Shown: piece after piece, positions 43,478 to 53,085 of the stretch
How the letters are laid out: the number at the start of each line of letters is the position of its first letter
Numbering within the stretch: position 1 is the stretch's first letter
Assembly (NCBI GenBank): GCA_028532985.1
Contig: JANCIK010000006.1
Span: 248,001-312,000 of the forward strand
Origin: Stropharia rugosoannulata
Taxonomy: Eukaryota > Basidiomycota > Agaricomycetes > Agaricales > Strophariaceae
Reading direction: 5' to 3'
Length of the DNA stretch: 64,000 bases
The notes under the pieces: generated by a model
What the model saw: only the letters and a program-made list of their open reading frames with translations
Database searches by the model: none
Told to the model about the DNA's origin: nothing
Program-made: the position numbers and the translations under genes

Positions 43478-44072
43478 CAGTCGAAATCCTTAAAACCCAT
43501 AACCGACATAACCCATAACTCCATATAACCCATAGAAAAATCTGTCGACCGAGTTGGTTTGCGGGGATTTGCGACCCATAACCCATAGGTTTCCAGTAAC
43601 CCATAACCCATAGGGTTTTTCGGCCAAGTATGGGTTTTGCTGCTAGTAAAATGTGGGCCGACCTGACAAAATTATCGACCCGATGGACAGAAACCTTGAG
43701 AATTACCAAATACACTCACAATATTTGCCTCCAATGTCTCTTAAGCGTATTGATACCCTAAAAAAGGTCCCAAACCGTTCTTTCTTGTGAGAATAATATA
43801 ATTAAAACTCCGAATCATTGTCCGACTTGCAGCGGTTGGACAAAGATGTAGTCAATAAATGATCTATCTTCGCTGTGGTATGAATACTAGAGATAATTTT
43901 GCATAGTACGATTATGTTATAGGAGCTGGAGGCATTTGGGATGAGATTACTGGAGTTGGCGGACGAAAAATGTTATAATCTATTTTTATCACACTTCTCA
44001 CAACCCATAACCTCTCAAAACCCATAGCCTAGGGTGACTCCCGATGGGTATGGGTTATGAGGATCTCAACTG
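43478..44072. mobile_element. 595 bp MITE, Tc1/mariner-like ends
   Basis: Imperfect terminal inverted repeats CAGTCGAAATCCTTAAAACC at the left and the complement of CAGTTGAGATCCTCATAACC at the right match at most positions. TA dinucleotides directly flank both ends (43476-43477 and 44073-44074), the target duplication of the Tc1/mariner superfamily. Subterminal ACCCATA motifs are clustered at both ends in inverted orientation. There is no transposase frame. Confidence 0.78.
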
Positions 44073-44435
44073 TAGTAATGTTCAAACGTTCAGGGATATG
44101 AGTCTGTGGTGCTGTATCCCACAGTCTGTCAAGTGTGTCAAAACTTTCTGTGGGAATTACACTGATCAGAAAAACTGAAGGTTGTACTAAAGTAAATACC
44201 GGTGACCACTCCTCGAGGCTCTAGTTGTCATTCAGCTTGGTTGAAGGGTCTCTTGACTTACCACCTTATGATTTTAAATTTCCAATCCTGTCAATATCAA
44301 TGACCATAGCCCAATTGTGATAAATACAACTCGTTCTTCATGTTCTTCAGCAGAATGTTTATGCAATAAATAAATATGAGTCAATATTTACTTAGGTTTT
44401 AACAGAATAGCCGACTCTTTCCTTTCCCATCTACC
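44073..44435. other. 5' region of the HET-domain gene
   Basis: No gene. CTACCAT and ATGGTAG form a 7 bp inverted repeat that includes the start codon region at 44431-44451. Confidence 0.35.
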
Positions 44436-46646
44436 ATGATAGCTATGGTAGAGCCAGAAGCAATCAACAGTCGCCCAGCTCAAAACTTACTCTCCGCACT
44501 TGTTCATTTTGTACATCACCTCGTCCCCGCGACATCTGCTGCCGCTGCCGGTGAGTCTCAGTAGCTTATTTGCGGTACCCAGTGTGGTGTGACCGACAAC
44601 ATGACGCTTAAAATCTCAGCTGATATCTCAAATAACAGACATAAATGCAGTACGTCCTATGTTGTAATACGCCAATTATGGTTCTGGGCTAATGGTATGC
44701 ATTTCTGAGGTACGGATTTATTCTCAGTAGAGGGGCAGCTGGTTCATAGCCTCAAGGAATTGATTCAGGAATCGATCAATGAAATCCTCCTTGCACAGCT
44801 GAAGATGGAGCAGCCGACTCATGTTGATGCCCAGAGTCAAAGTACTGCAGTACCAAATGCTCTCGTGACGCCAGGACCCATACCACATTTTGAAAGTGAT
44901 GATCAGGCTCCTCAAACCACGGGTTCCCGAAGCGGTTTAACAATAACTAAATCAATGCTTCAGGCGGACCAGTTCACCTCTCTCAAAGTACAAGAAGTGC
45001 TACTACACGAGAAAATCGCGCAAAGCATTGAGAAGCATGTGTCTTCAATGCCCAAACGCCTGCTTGCGTTTGATGCCACAGGGTCAAGCATCCGACTCAT
45101 CGAGCAACGCGAGGCAGTTCAAGTCATCTCACCGGCGGTGCGCTCCGCAGCCAGGACGCGCGAGTTCCAGGTTCGCTGGCGCACACACGCACTGCGTGCT
45201 TGGGGCGACGCGGAGTATGTGAAGGCGCGCGACGCCCTTGTTGATGAACTCGTCGCCCAACATGCTGTATACGCCATTCTTTCTCACACATGGTCTAAGG
45301 ATCCCCTTGGTGAAGTTCCCTACCGGGCTTGGGTGAGGCGTGAAGACTACGCTGTAGGAAATGACAAGATCATGGGCTTTTGCAGAGTCGCCGCGCGGAT
45401 TCATGGATGCCAACTGGGTTGGTTAGACACGGTCTGCATCAACAAAGAGAGTAGCTCCGAGCTAGACGAGGCCGTGCGATCGATGTATAAATGGTACCGT
45501 GGCTCGGCGGTATGCGTCGTGTACCTCGCGCAGACCACAAGCGCGCAATCAGTACAACGGGACCCGTGGTTCACTCGTGGATGGACGCTTCAGGAGCTTG
45601 TCGCACCAAGGCGGCTACAAATTTATAACAAGGAGTGGACCGCGATAGAGGATGCGGACCTTGAATCGCGTATTGAACGTGCAGCAGGAATCTCTGCAGA
45701 GGAGATGGCTCTGTTTAGGCGCGGGACGCCCGAGGCCGTGTCAATATCCCGAAGACTGCAGATGGCAAGTCGCAGAGAAGTGACCCGCGAGGAAGACTCT
45801 GCGTACTCACTGATGGGCATGCTCGATGTCAGCATATCCACCGCTTACGGAGAGGGCGCACAGCGTGCGTTCTCGCGCCTAATGCGGGAACTCCTGAACA
45901 CGAAGCGTAACATCCTCGATCTCTTTAATCATTCCTATAGGGGAGGGCAAGCCAGCGTGGTGCCAGATAGCATAGCGCTATACGCAGACCGTTCGCAGAT
46001 ATTTGACAGAATTAAGACCGCCCGTGTGTCCGAGGCTTTGAACGACGCTGGTTTTTCTGTTCTGGACAAATGGGCTCCTTCGCGTCCCCTGCTTCTCACA
46101 CACGTCGGCCTTCGCATGTATCTCCTCCTAGTTCCCGGGCTCTTATATACCAGAGACATTGACTACATTGTATACAACCAGCAGTCATTCCACTCACGGC
46201 GCAAGGCCAGTCGCTCCTCATACGACTACAATATGGCCAAAGGAGACTTTTATGGACACTACAACATGTACGACTTACTGCATCGCCGCCTCTATTCCAG
46301 AAAATGGCCTAGTTCCTGGGTTTCAAAGTCTAGTTGTGCATCTCAAGCGAAAAATAAAATGACTGGAGGGGCGTCACCTCCTTTTCTTATATTCGCCGTG
46401 ATAAATTTTGGCATAGACAATAATCACGTTCTACTCCCTGACACATGTCTTTCAATTCCCTTGGACTGCAGAGAAAGTACACCGGGAAATGTTCGTCCTT
46501 CTGATAGCATCACAATTCATCTTCCCCACTCTACGCGTAATAGCGTACCCGTGTTTCAGTTGAGATCGAAGAATGCAAGAGAGACCACAATATCAGAGAG
46601 GAGATTAGGCGCACATGGACTGCAGTTAATTACACTTTATTTATAA
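44436..46646 (+). CDS. HET-domain (heterokaryon incompatibility) protein
   Basis: Exon 1 (44436-44550, MIAMVEPEAINSRPAQNLLS...) joins in phase to the large exon 44728-46646, giving 677 residues; an optional 30 nt exon near 44620-44650 keeps the frame. The HET domain in the large exon holds the three usual blocks: YAILSHTWSKDPLGEVPYRA, then GWLDTVCINKESSSELDEAV with RSMYKWYRGSAVCVVYLA, and WFTRGWTLQELVAPRRLQIY. Such domains trigger or regulate cell-death reactions between unlike fungal individuals (family knowledge). The N-terminal region is predicted helical (SLKELIQESINEILLAQL). The part after about residue 380 is a variable effector-like region with no motif I recognise. No membrane segment. 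Confidence 0.85.
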
Positions 46647-47443
46647 AATAAGTGGACGCAAGTCGTAGTATATGAATAAATCTGCTCGGGAAAGACCGAG
46701 TGCACAGAGATTTGCATGTAAATGCTGCTTCGAAGCGATCTGGATATGAAATCGTGAGACTCTTCTGGCACTCTGATTACTGAATTTAACGTTGACAGAC
46801 GCTTAAGCTCTGGGCAAGAACACGGGCATTCTCTATTGCTGCTTGACGAGCACCACTAATTCCTTTCATTTATAAAATATTAACGGGGTACTGAAATATG
46901 TACATGATAAATAACATTAAAAGCGGAACTTGGATTCAGAACATATAATAACGATGATGTTCTATAGTTCATGCATGGCTGGAGTGGTATTTTTTCTCAA
47001 TGTACGCAAGCTTATGATCGAATTTCAATTGAATCCGAACATATGTTTTCCGGTGCAAAGGCTGCCTTTCCCATTGTAGTTTCCAGTAGCTATCGTCGAA
47101 GAACAATATTCCACACACGACAGAAATGGCTAGCTTCAAGGTACCATTTCGCATGTTAACTTGATTCCCTGTACGGGCCATATCCTTTTCTGGAACACGC
47201 AAGATCTGGAACCGGGCCTGCATGTACTCACACGTGTTCTGATACGACAGTAACCAGTTGCACTGGGTCATGCTGCCGCCATGTACTACTTACATGCAGC
47301 GACTCGCCATCCTCCAACAATCCGCTAAACCTGTTGTCACGAGTTAAATACAAGTGACAAAACACGGAAAAAGTATTGGAATTCTGCACAGACAGCCTAC
47401 AGATACAGGTCGTAGAATAACAGCAGTACTCTAATCAGGAGCT
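46647..47443. other. Intergenic, partly repeated at 51110-51260
   Basis: No gene. About 47165-47300 resembles 51130-51250 (shared GGCCATAT, CTGGAACACGC, ACGTGTTCTGATACG), so the duplicated unit around the 174-residue gene extends beyond the coding part. Confidence 0.5.
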
Positions 47444-48002
47444 CTAGGCTACTACAGTATACCACTTTGGTCCACCAAGCTCGCCCAAATTGCATCTCAG
47501 CACTCTGTGAATTGCCTCTATCTTCTTCCTACTGAAAACACCCTTCCTTGCCTTCACATCTGCGTTGTTGCCAGTCGAAAGGCATTGTCCATATCTCTTC
47601 CATGGCTTGTCTTCGCCGGGTAGAATGATCTTGACCCGTACAACCTCGTAGCGGATATCATATGCCCTCAGCTCCCTGCAGATGTCCGCCCAACCATCTC
47701 TGAACCTATCGCTTCCGCGATTGTAACCTTTCAACCGAATTCCGTGCTTGTCCATCCATTCGAGTATCTCTTCGATGGTGAATGCATACCCACAGACCTT
47801 ATATGGAGTCTTTATTCCATGCTTCCCTATGGTTCCGGCAACATGCATCATTCGCGGAATCTCGATACATGGTGTGGAAGTGGCTACATCAGTTTCAGGA
47901 ACGACTGTCGGGGTTTCTGTGACAACGACAGAGCTAACGGTGTCTGTGAGACATAGACTAAAGAAGGATTGAGAGACTTCAGTCAACTTACCTTGTGCTC
48001 AT
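47444..48002 (-). CDS. Unrecognised 174-residue protein, copy B of three
   Basis: Minus strand, exon 1 48002-47992 (ATGAGCACAAG), exon 2 47957-47444, 525 nt, same structure as copies A and C. The product contains SLCLTDTVSSVVVTETPTVV, HVAGTIGKHGIKTPYKVCGY, ILEWMDKHGIRLKGYNRGSD and ends GGPKWYTVVA. Unlike A and C, the sequence upstream of the first exon is not mucin-like. An open segment (KLAKLQEEARSREVVDVNKA) runs on without the 11 nt CCCAACTGTTT duplication that A and C share. Copy B therefore looks closest to the ancestral arrangement. Function unknown. Confidence 0.65.
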
Positions 48003-49185
48003 TGAAAGACCTGTGAAGACGGGGAAAGAGTTGGGATAGAGGGATAACATCGGCTGAAGGACAGGCTTTATTGACATCAACAACCTCACGTGATCGGGCT
48101 TCCTCTTGAAGCTTCGCCAACTTACCTATTATTTGTGGGTGGCAAAATCGAAAACCAATCGATAACAAGTGCTAGTAACTTGCCAGATTGCACAGCGTGA
48201 CTCACTGGCCGATTATAAATTTCTTTATGCGTTTTGAAGGATGACTTTCGAACTCCTAGCTACTTATACATATATATTGATAACGCTTTCCTCGACTCTC
48301 ACCCGCTGTTGACGGATTCCATTTATGTAGGAAAGAAAGGGTAGGTTTATACAACTTGAAGATTTAACTTCTGGTGCCCGGCTTCTATGTGTTTCCCGCG
48401 TCTATTTATCTTCCTTACAATGCGGTAAGAAACTGTAGTCTGTGACGCAGTCGCGGAGTAAATGTGCATCAGTGTCTACCTATCACTATGGGGCTTGCAC
48501 TGTAAACGTACCCAGTAGCGTACTAGAGTGTACTCTCAACAAATGGTCGGCAAGTAGCCGTTAACAAACAATAGACTCGAAGTAAGGTTGTGGCATTGTT
48601 ATTAATTTAGCTGCCGCTAAGAGTGCAGTCACTTTCATGCAGCTGACATTGCTTCAAAATGGCAATATGCATTGGCATTCAGGGCCCCATGAGTCTCCAT
48701 GAGCCCCATGCCAGGCGCATTGTACTTACAAGTACGGCGATATGTCAGCTCCATATGGGCCCGCTTGATGCGTGCTAGGGTGAAACATGAGGCCTGGGCT
48801 TGAGTCCTTGAGAGACCGTTTGCTGATGTTCCACTGTAGCTATTTTAGGAAATTTCGGTTTCTGCCTTCTTTCTCAATGAGAAGTGATACTGCATGCGCT
48901 CGCGTGTGTTGGTCGTACCATCCCCATTTGAACACCCGCGCCCATTGTCAATGGGAACTTTGAAAATTTCTAATCCATTACTTTGATCAATTAGTACTTA
49001 ATCGAGCAACTTGTTCTTATCATCCGAATTAATCCTCCCACACGCATAGAGATCTGAGGGTTAGGGTCCAGGTGCTGCTAAGCTTAGAGGACGCTAGTAT
49101 AAAGGTCGCTGATTATCACTTCTTCTGAACCATTCCTCTCACATCCCTCGACATCTAAGCTAAGCAATCGAGCCAGATATCAATC
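48003..49185. other. Intergenic with 5' region of the 49186 gene
   Basis: No gene apart from the 5' part of the copy B unit (to about 48130). CATGAG-rich direct repeats occur near 48690. Confidence 0.4.
49098..49103 (+). promoter_or_regulatory. TATA box of the gene at 49186
   Basis: TATAAA in GCTAGTATAAAGG, 82 bp before the start codon and followed by a C/T-rich stretch suited to transcription start. Confidence 0.65.
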
Positions 49186-50469
49186 ATGGCACAACAATTG
49201 CTTCCCCATAACTTTGCTGTTCATCCGTTAGGCTCACAGAAACGCAAACTTGGCTTTCGCTCCGCATATTGCCGCAAGTCGAATCCCCGCAAGCTCGAAG
49301 CACCATTTTATGCACCCTGGGACCACATTTTTCAATCGTTGACATTCGAATCGCCCCGAGTGTTTCATGTCCCGCAGATGGTAGTATACCGATCCAGAAG
49401 TGACCTCACCCCCGCATTCGAAGGAAATAATTCTGTATCTACCAAAGGGAGGAGCGACGTAGATTCAAGAATTCCCGACTTTGGGTTCATGTACGCAGAT
49501 ACATATCCCCAGGTTATATCTGAGTCTGCGTCCTGGGACTTGCTCACTATTGGAAATACGTTTGTCTGCGCCATGTCAGAGATAAAGAGTCCTCCATCAC
49601 GCTCCCTTGCACAAGCGGCACAATTTACGTCTGCTCTATGGGAAAAGATTGCTACTGCTCAAAATGAACTGTGCGAGTGCGCAGCGATCACGTTTGCAGA
49701 TCGCAAATACGGTTCCAGGAGTCCCGAAAGTCTTATTCTTATCGCCGTAAGTGGAGAATGGTTCAGCTGGACAGAGCTTTCCCGAGAACACCTTCCACTT
49801 CCTGAAAATCTCCAGAGGCGGGACTGGTTCAAAGATATCAAGCCCATCCGCGGCGGCAACGATGACGCCGATGGTTACGCGTCCGATACCGAAGATGGTT
49901 ACGCGGCCGATAGCGAAGATCATGAGCCTGGCGCAGGCCTAGCGAGAGAAGAAGATAATTCAGAAGATAATATACATGACAAGCCTGGCACTCAAGACGA
50001 AAACGAGCCCACACCAGATTCGCATGCTCAGCAGTTCATTCCGGCAGATGCAGACAGTGACGATTCCGATTACCATCCTTCGTCGTCAGCGTCTGACCGA
50101 GACTCTGGCTCTCATGCGCGATCTTCACAACCCCCGTCTACTCGTCCTGAGTCAGAGGACTACTATTCATCCCACCAAAGCTCAGACACTAACAGAGAGG
50201 AAGAAAAGTCTGTTACTGAATCAGAGGAGGAGGACGCATTGGCAGAAGCGATCAATATTCCAACATATTTCCACCACGATATCCTTGACGATGAGACTTT
50301 GGACGAAACAGTCAGGGGGGAGTATGAAGTAGGAGGCCTTACAAACCAAGGGGTGTTAGAAGCTGTACAACGTCGCTGGACTGGGTTTATACGCATCGAG
50401 ACTCCCCTTGCTAATCAACATCTTACCATCATTAGTGAAAGGCTGAGCCAAGTCACAACCATTGATTAA
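49186..50469 (+). CDS. Candidate PD-(D/E)XK nuclease-fold protein with acidic tail
   Basis: One uninterrupted frame of 427 residues. The N-terminal 210 residues have an alpha/beta layout. SRIPDFGFMY puts PD at residues 97-98 and VCAMSEIKSP puts ExK at 132-134, followed by Gln-rich helix LAQAAQFTSALWEK. This is the order of PD-(D/E)XK restriction-endonuclease-like folds (inference from motifs; spacing of 34 residues is long). A later strand is ESLILIAVSGEWFSW. Residues about 220-350 are a low-complexity acidic region (DADGYASDTEDGYAADSEDH, DADSDDSDYHPSSSASD), suggesting binding to basic partners or histones. I do not recognise the full-length family. A TATA box at 49098 supports expression. 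Confidence 0.62.
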   Translation: MAQQLLPHNFAVHPLGSQKRKLGFRSAYCRKSNPRKLEAPFYAPWDHIFQSLTFESPRVFHVPQMVVYRSRSDLTPAFEGNNSVSTKGRSDVDSRIPDFGFMYADTYPQVISESASWDLLTIGNTFVCAMSEIKSPPSRSLAQAAQFTSALWEKIATAQNELCECAAITFADRKYGSRSPESLILIAVSGEWFSWTELSREHLPLPENLQRRDWFKDIKPIRGGNDDADGYASDTEDGYAADSEDHEPGAGLAREEDNSEDNIHDKPGTQDENEPTPDSHAQQFIPADADSDDSDYHPSSSASDRDSGSHARSSQPPSTRPESEDYYSSHQSSDTNREEEKSVTESEEEDALAEAINIPTYFHHDILDDETLDETVRGEYEVGGLTNQGVLEAVQRRWTGFIRIETPLANQHLTIISERLSQVTTID

Positions 50470-50691
50470 GCCAGTTTATGTTGTCCAGTCCGACTCTGAA
50501 TGCACGCAGCACGGTCATAATCTTATCTCACTCTTCTTTTGTACGTGTTTACAGACTTTACGACCAAGTACATAGTGAATTCCATGTCGTGAATACAGAG
50601 AGTCGTGAACTAGAGAATACATACATATTATATCGAATGCATACATACAACTGGCACACTCCACACGTCCCTGTCATATGAAATACGTCTA

Positions 50692-51105
50692 TCATGACTT
50701 GAACACGAGCACATAAGCCAGCGGCGTCTGCGGGTATCCCCACTCCCAACCTCAGCGCCTGTACCCTTCCCCACAGCTGACACATGCGACCAGCGCGGCG
50801 CAGCACGCAGACCGGTCGTATTCGCAGCTGACGCCCTGTGCGCATCCGCATAGCCATCCGCATAGCCATACTCATGCACATGGCCATACACAGTGCCATG
50901 TGCGGCGCCGCCATACGCCGACTCGTGCGCATGCATACGCGCGAACTCGTCCTCCTCCAGTCCCAGCGCCATCACCTAAGAGTAAGCCGTCGTCATCAAG
51001 CGCAGGGCTAGGTCCATGGTCGACGGGGTGCCTGTGCCCGTGCCAGTGGAGGGAGAGGGGGCAGCAAGGGCAGCGTGATGTCCGATGAAGTAAACGACTC
51101 TACGT
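50692..51105 (-). pseudogene. Relic of the mucin-like surface-protein gene (3' end)
   Basis: The minus strand reads ALGLEEDEFARMHAHESAYG, AAHGTVYGHVHEYGYADGYA and TSGL-like sequences up to a stop matching 4522 of the intact gene. Frame shifts occur near the stop. It ends abruptly near 51105, where sequence related to 47165-47300 begins. Confidence 0.85.
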
Positions 51106-51655
51106 ACGCACATTTTCCCTCGCTTCAATATTCCACACCTGTACAGGCCATATACTTGTCTGGAACACGCGAGGAACCTGCACGTACCCACAATACGTGT
51201 TCTGATACGCCAGTAGCGGGCAACCAGATTTTAGCGTGCAGCGAGCTTGCACATGCACGCTCATGCAGGACTATAAATTATAGTCACCTATGGATCAGCT
51301 ACCTATGCCATTTACCTGAGAATAATAGACTGTTCAGTGAGCACTAATGCTTATCTTACTATCTCTACTTTACTATGAATCTTGTCACGTATGTACCACC
51401 TTGTATCACATCTCATGCACAGTTGCTGCTTTCAATAAAACATAAACTAAATGATATGTAAATTTAATATTAGCAGGCAGGTAGCGTCCCAAACCCTTTT
51501 TAAGACAGTCATTGGAGAGCAGTGCCATACTCTCCGCTAAACTTGTTGTCAAGAGTTAAATACAAGTTACAAAACACGGAAAAAGTATTGGAATTCTGCA
51601 CAGACAGCCTACAGATACATGTCGTAGAATAACAGCAGTACTCTAATCAGGAGCT

Positions 51656-52214
51656 CTAGGCTACTACAGTATACCACTTTGGTCCACCAAGCTCGCCCAA
51701 ATTGCATCTCAGCACTCTGTGAATTGCCTCTATCTTCTTCCTACTGAAAACACCCTTCCTTGCCTTCACATCTGCGTTATTGCCAGTCGAGAGGCATTGT
51801 CCATATCTCTTCCACGGCTTGTCTTCGCCGGGTAGAATGATTTTGACCCGTACAACTTCGTAGCAGATATCATATGCTCTCAACTCCCTGCGGATGTCCG
51901 TCCAACCATCTCTGAACCTATCGCTTCCGCACCTGTAACCTTTCAACCGCATTCCGTGCTTGTCCATCCATTCGAGTACCTCTTCGATGGTGAATGCATA
52001 CCCACAGACCTTATATGGAGTCTTTATTCCATGTTTGCATACCGTTCCTGCCACATGCATCATTCGGGGAAACTGGATACATGGTGTGGAAGTGGCTACA
52101 TCAGTTTCAGGAGCGACTGTCGCGATTTCTGCGACGACGACAGAGCTGACGGTGTCTGTGAGAAATAGACTAAAGAAGGATGGAAAGATTACGGTTGACT
52201 TACCTTGTGCTCAT
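51656..52214 (-). CDS. Unrecognised 174-residue protein, copy C of three
   Basis: Minus strand, exon 1 52214-52204 (ATGAGCACAAG), exon 2 52169-51656, 525 nt in frame. The product has SLFLTDTVSSVVVAEIATVA, MMHVAGTVCKHGIKTPYKVC, GYAFTIEEVLEWMDKHGMRL and ends GGPKWYTVVA. It shares with copy A the upstream CCCAACTGTTT duplication and the fusion to YGGA of a mucin-like relic. It has single changes such as VCKHG and TDIRREL. Function unknown. Confidence 0.65.
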
Positions 52215-52309
52215 TGAAAGACCTGTGAAGACGGGGAAACAGTTGGGAAACAGTTGGGCAAGAGGGATGACATCGGCTGTGACTTTATTGACATCAACAA
52301 CAACCTCAC

Positions 52310-53085
52310 GTGAGGCGCCGCCATACGCCGACTCGTGCGTATGCACGCGCGCGAACTCGTTCTCCTCCAGCTACAGCGCGGTCACCTGGGAGTGCACTGT
52401 CGTTGGCGAGCGCGGGGCCATGTCCATCATCACCGGGCGCGCCCACAACGGCGTGCCCGTGCCTGCTCACGCGGGTCGAGCACCCCCTCCTCCACGGGAA
52501 GGGGGCTGCAAAGGCAGCGTAATGTCTGAAGCAAATAACTCTACATACATACGCCCCGCCATAGTGAGCACGGGTAGAAGAGGCGGTGAGAGCGCATAGA
52601 GCGCCGTACAGGATGGGCGACTCCGCCCGGCGCTTTGTCAATGTGAGCGCCGCGGTTCAGCGGCAGGGGCTGCAGGAGCAGACGGCTGCGCATGTGAAGC
52701 GCACTGGTCCTGCTCCCGTGTCCAGCGATGTCACCGACCTGGACATGGACAGGCATAGCAATTCCCCCGGGTATGTCCACCCCCGTGTGCGACTACTGCC
52801 TAGGCATGGATGCAGGACAGTCCTGGGTTGAGGCTCGTCACACGGAGACTGTTCATCCGACTCGCCCTCATCTCCGTCTGTGTCGCTGATAGTGTATATC
52901 TGTATATCATTTAAAAGATCAGTGTAAGCATATATGAACAGAGGGAGTTTAAGAACGTAAAATCAAAGACATACATAAATCCATCGACAACTGCAAAGGT
53001 CTCCCCGCCCCTACAGACACCGTGAGGGTGTGCGACATGTTCCGTATCCCAATAGCAGAAGCCACGACGGCGGGCTCATTTTCCC
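52310..53085 (-). pseudogene. Relic of the mucin-like surface-protein gene, abutting copy C
   Basis: The minus strand is collinear with the intact gene from YGGA upstream through the tail (ESPILYGALCALTASSTRAH), past the tail segment around GIAMPVHVQVGDIAGHG, and to the end of the ectodomain exon (ATTTATGT at 52975 corresponds to 5850). The transmembrane exon is largely lost and many frameshifts are present. It begins directly at the copy C unit. Confidence 0.85.

Noticed and set aside
43470..43715. Telomere-like ACCCATA repeats as a telomere remnant
   Set aside because: The motif is not a telomere unit, is interspersed, and is bounded by TA-flanked inverted repeats, so a MITE explains it.
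47744..47972. Two + frames of 70-74 codons opposite copy B (also at 34663 and 51956)
   Set aside because: Antisense shadows conserved only because the 174-residue gene on the other strand is duplicated.
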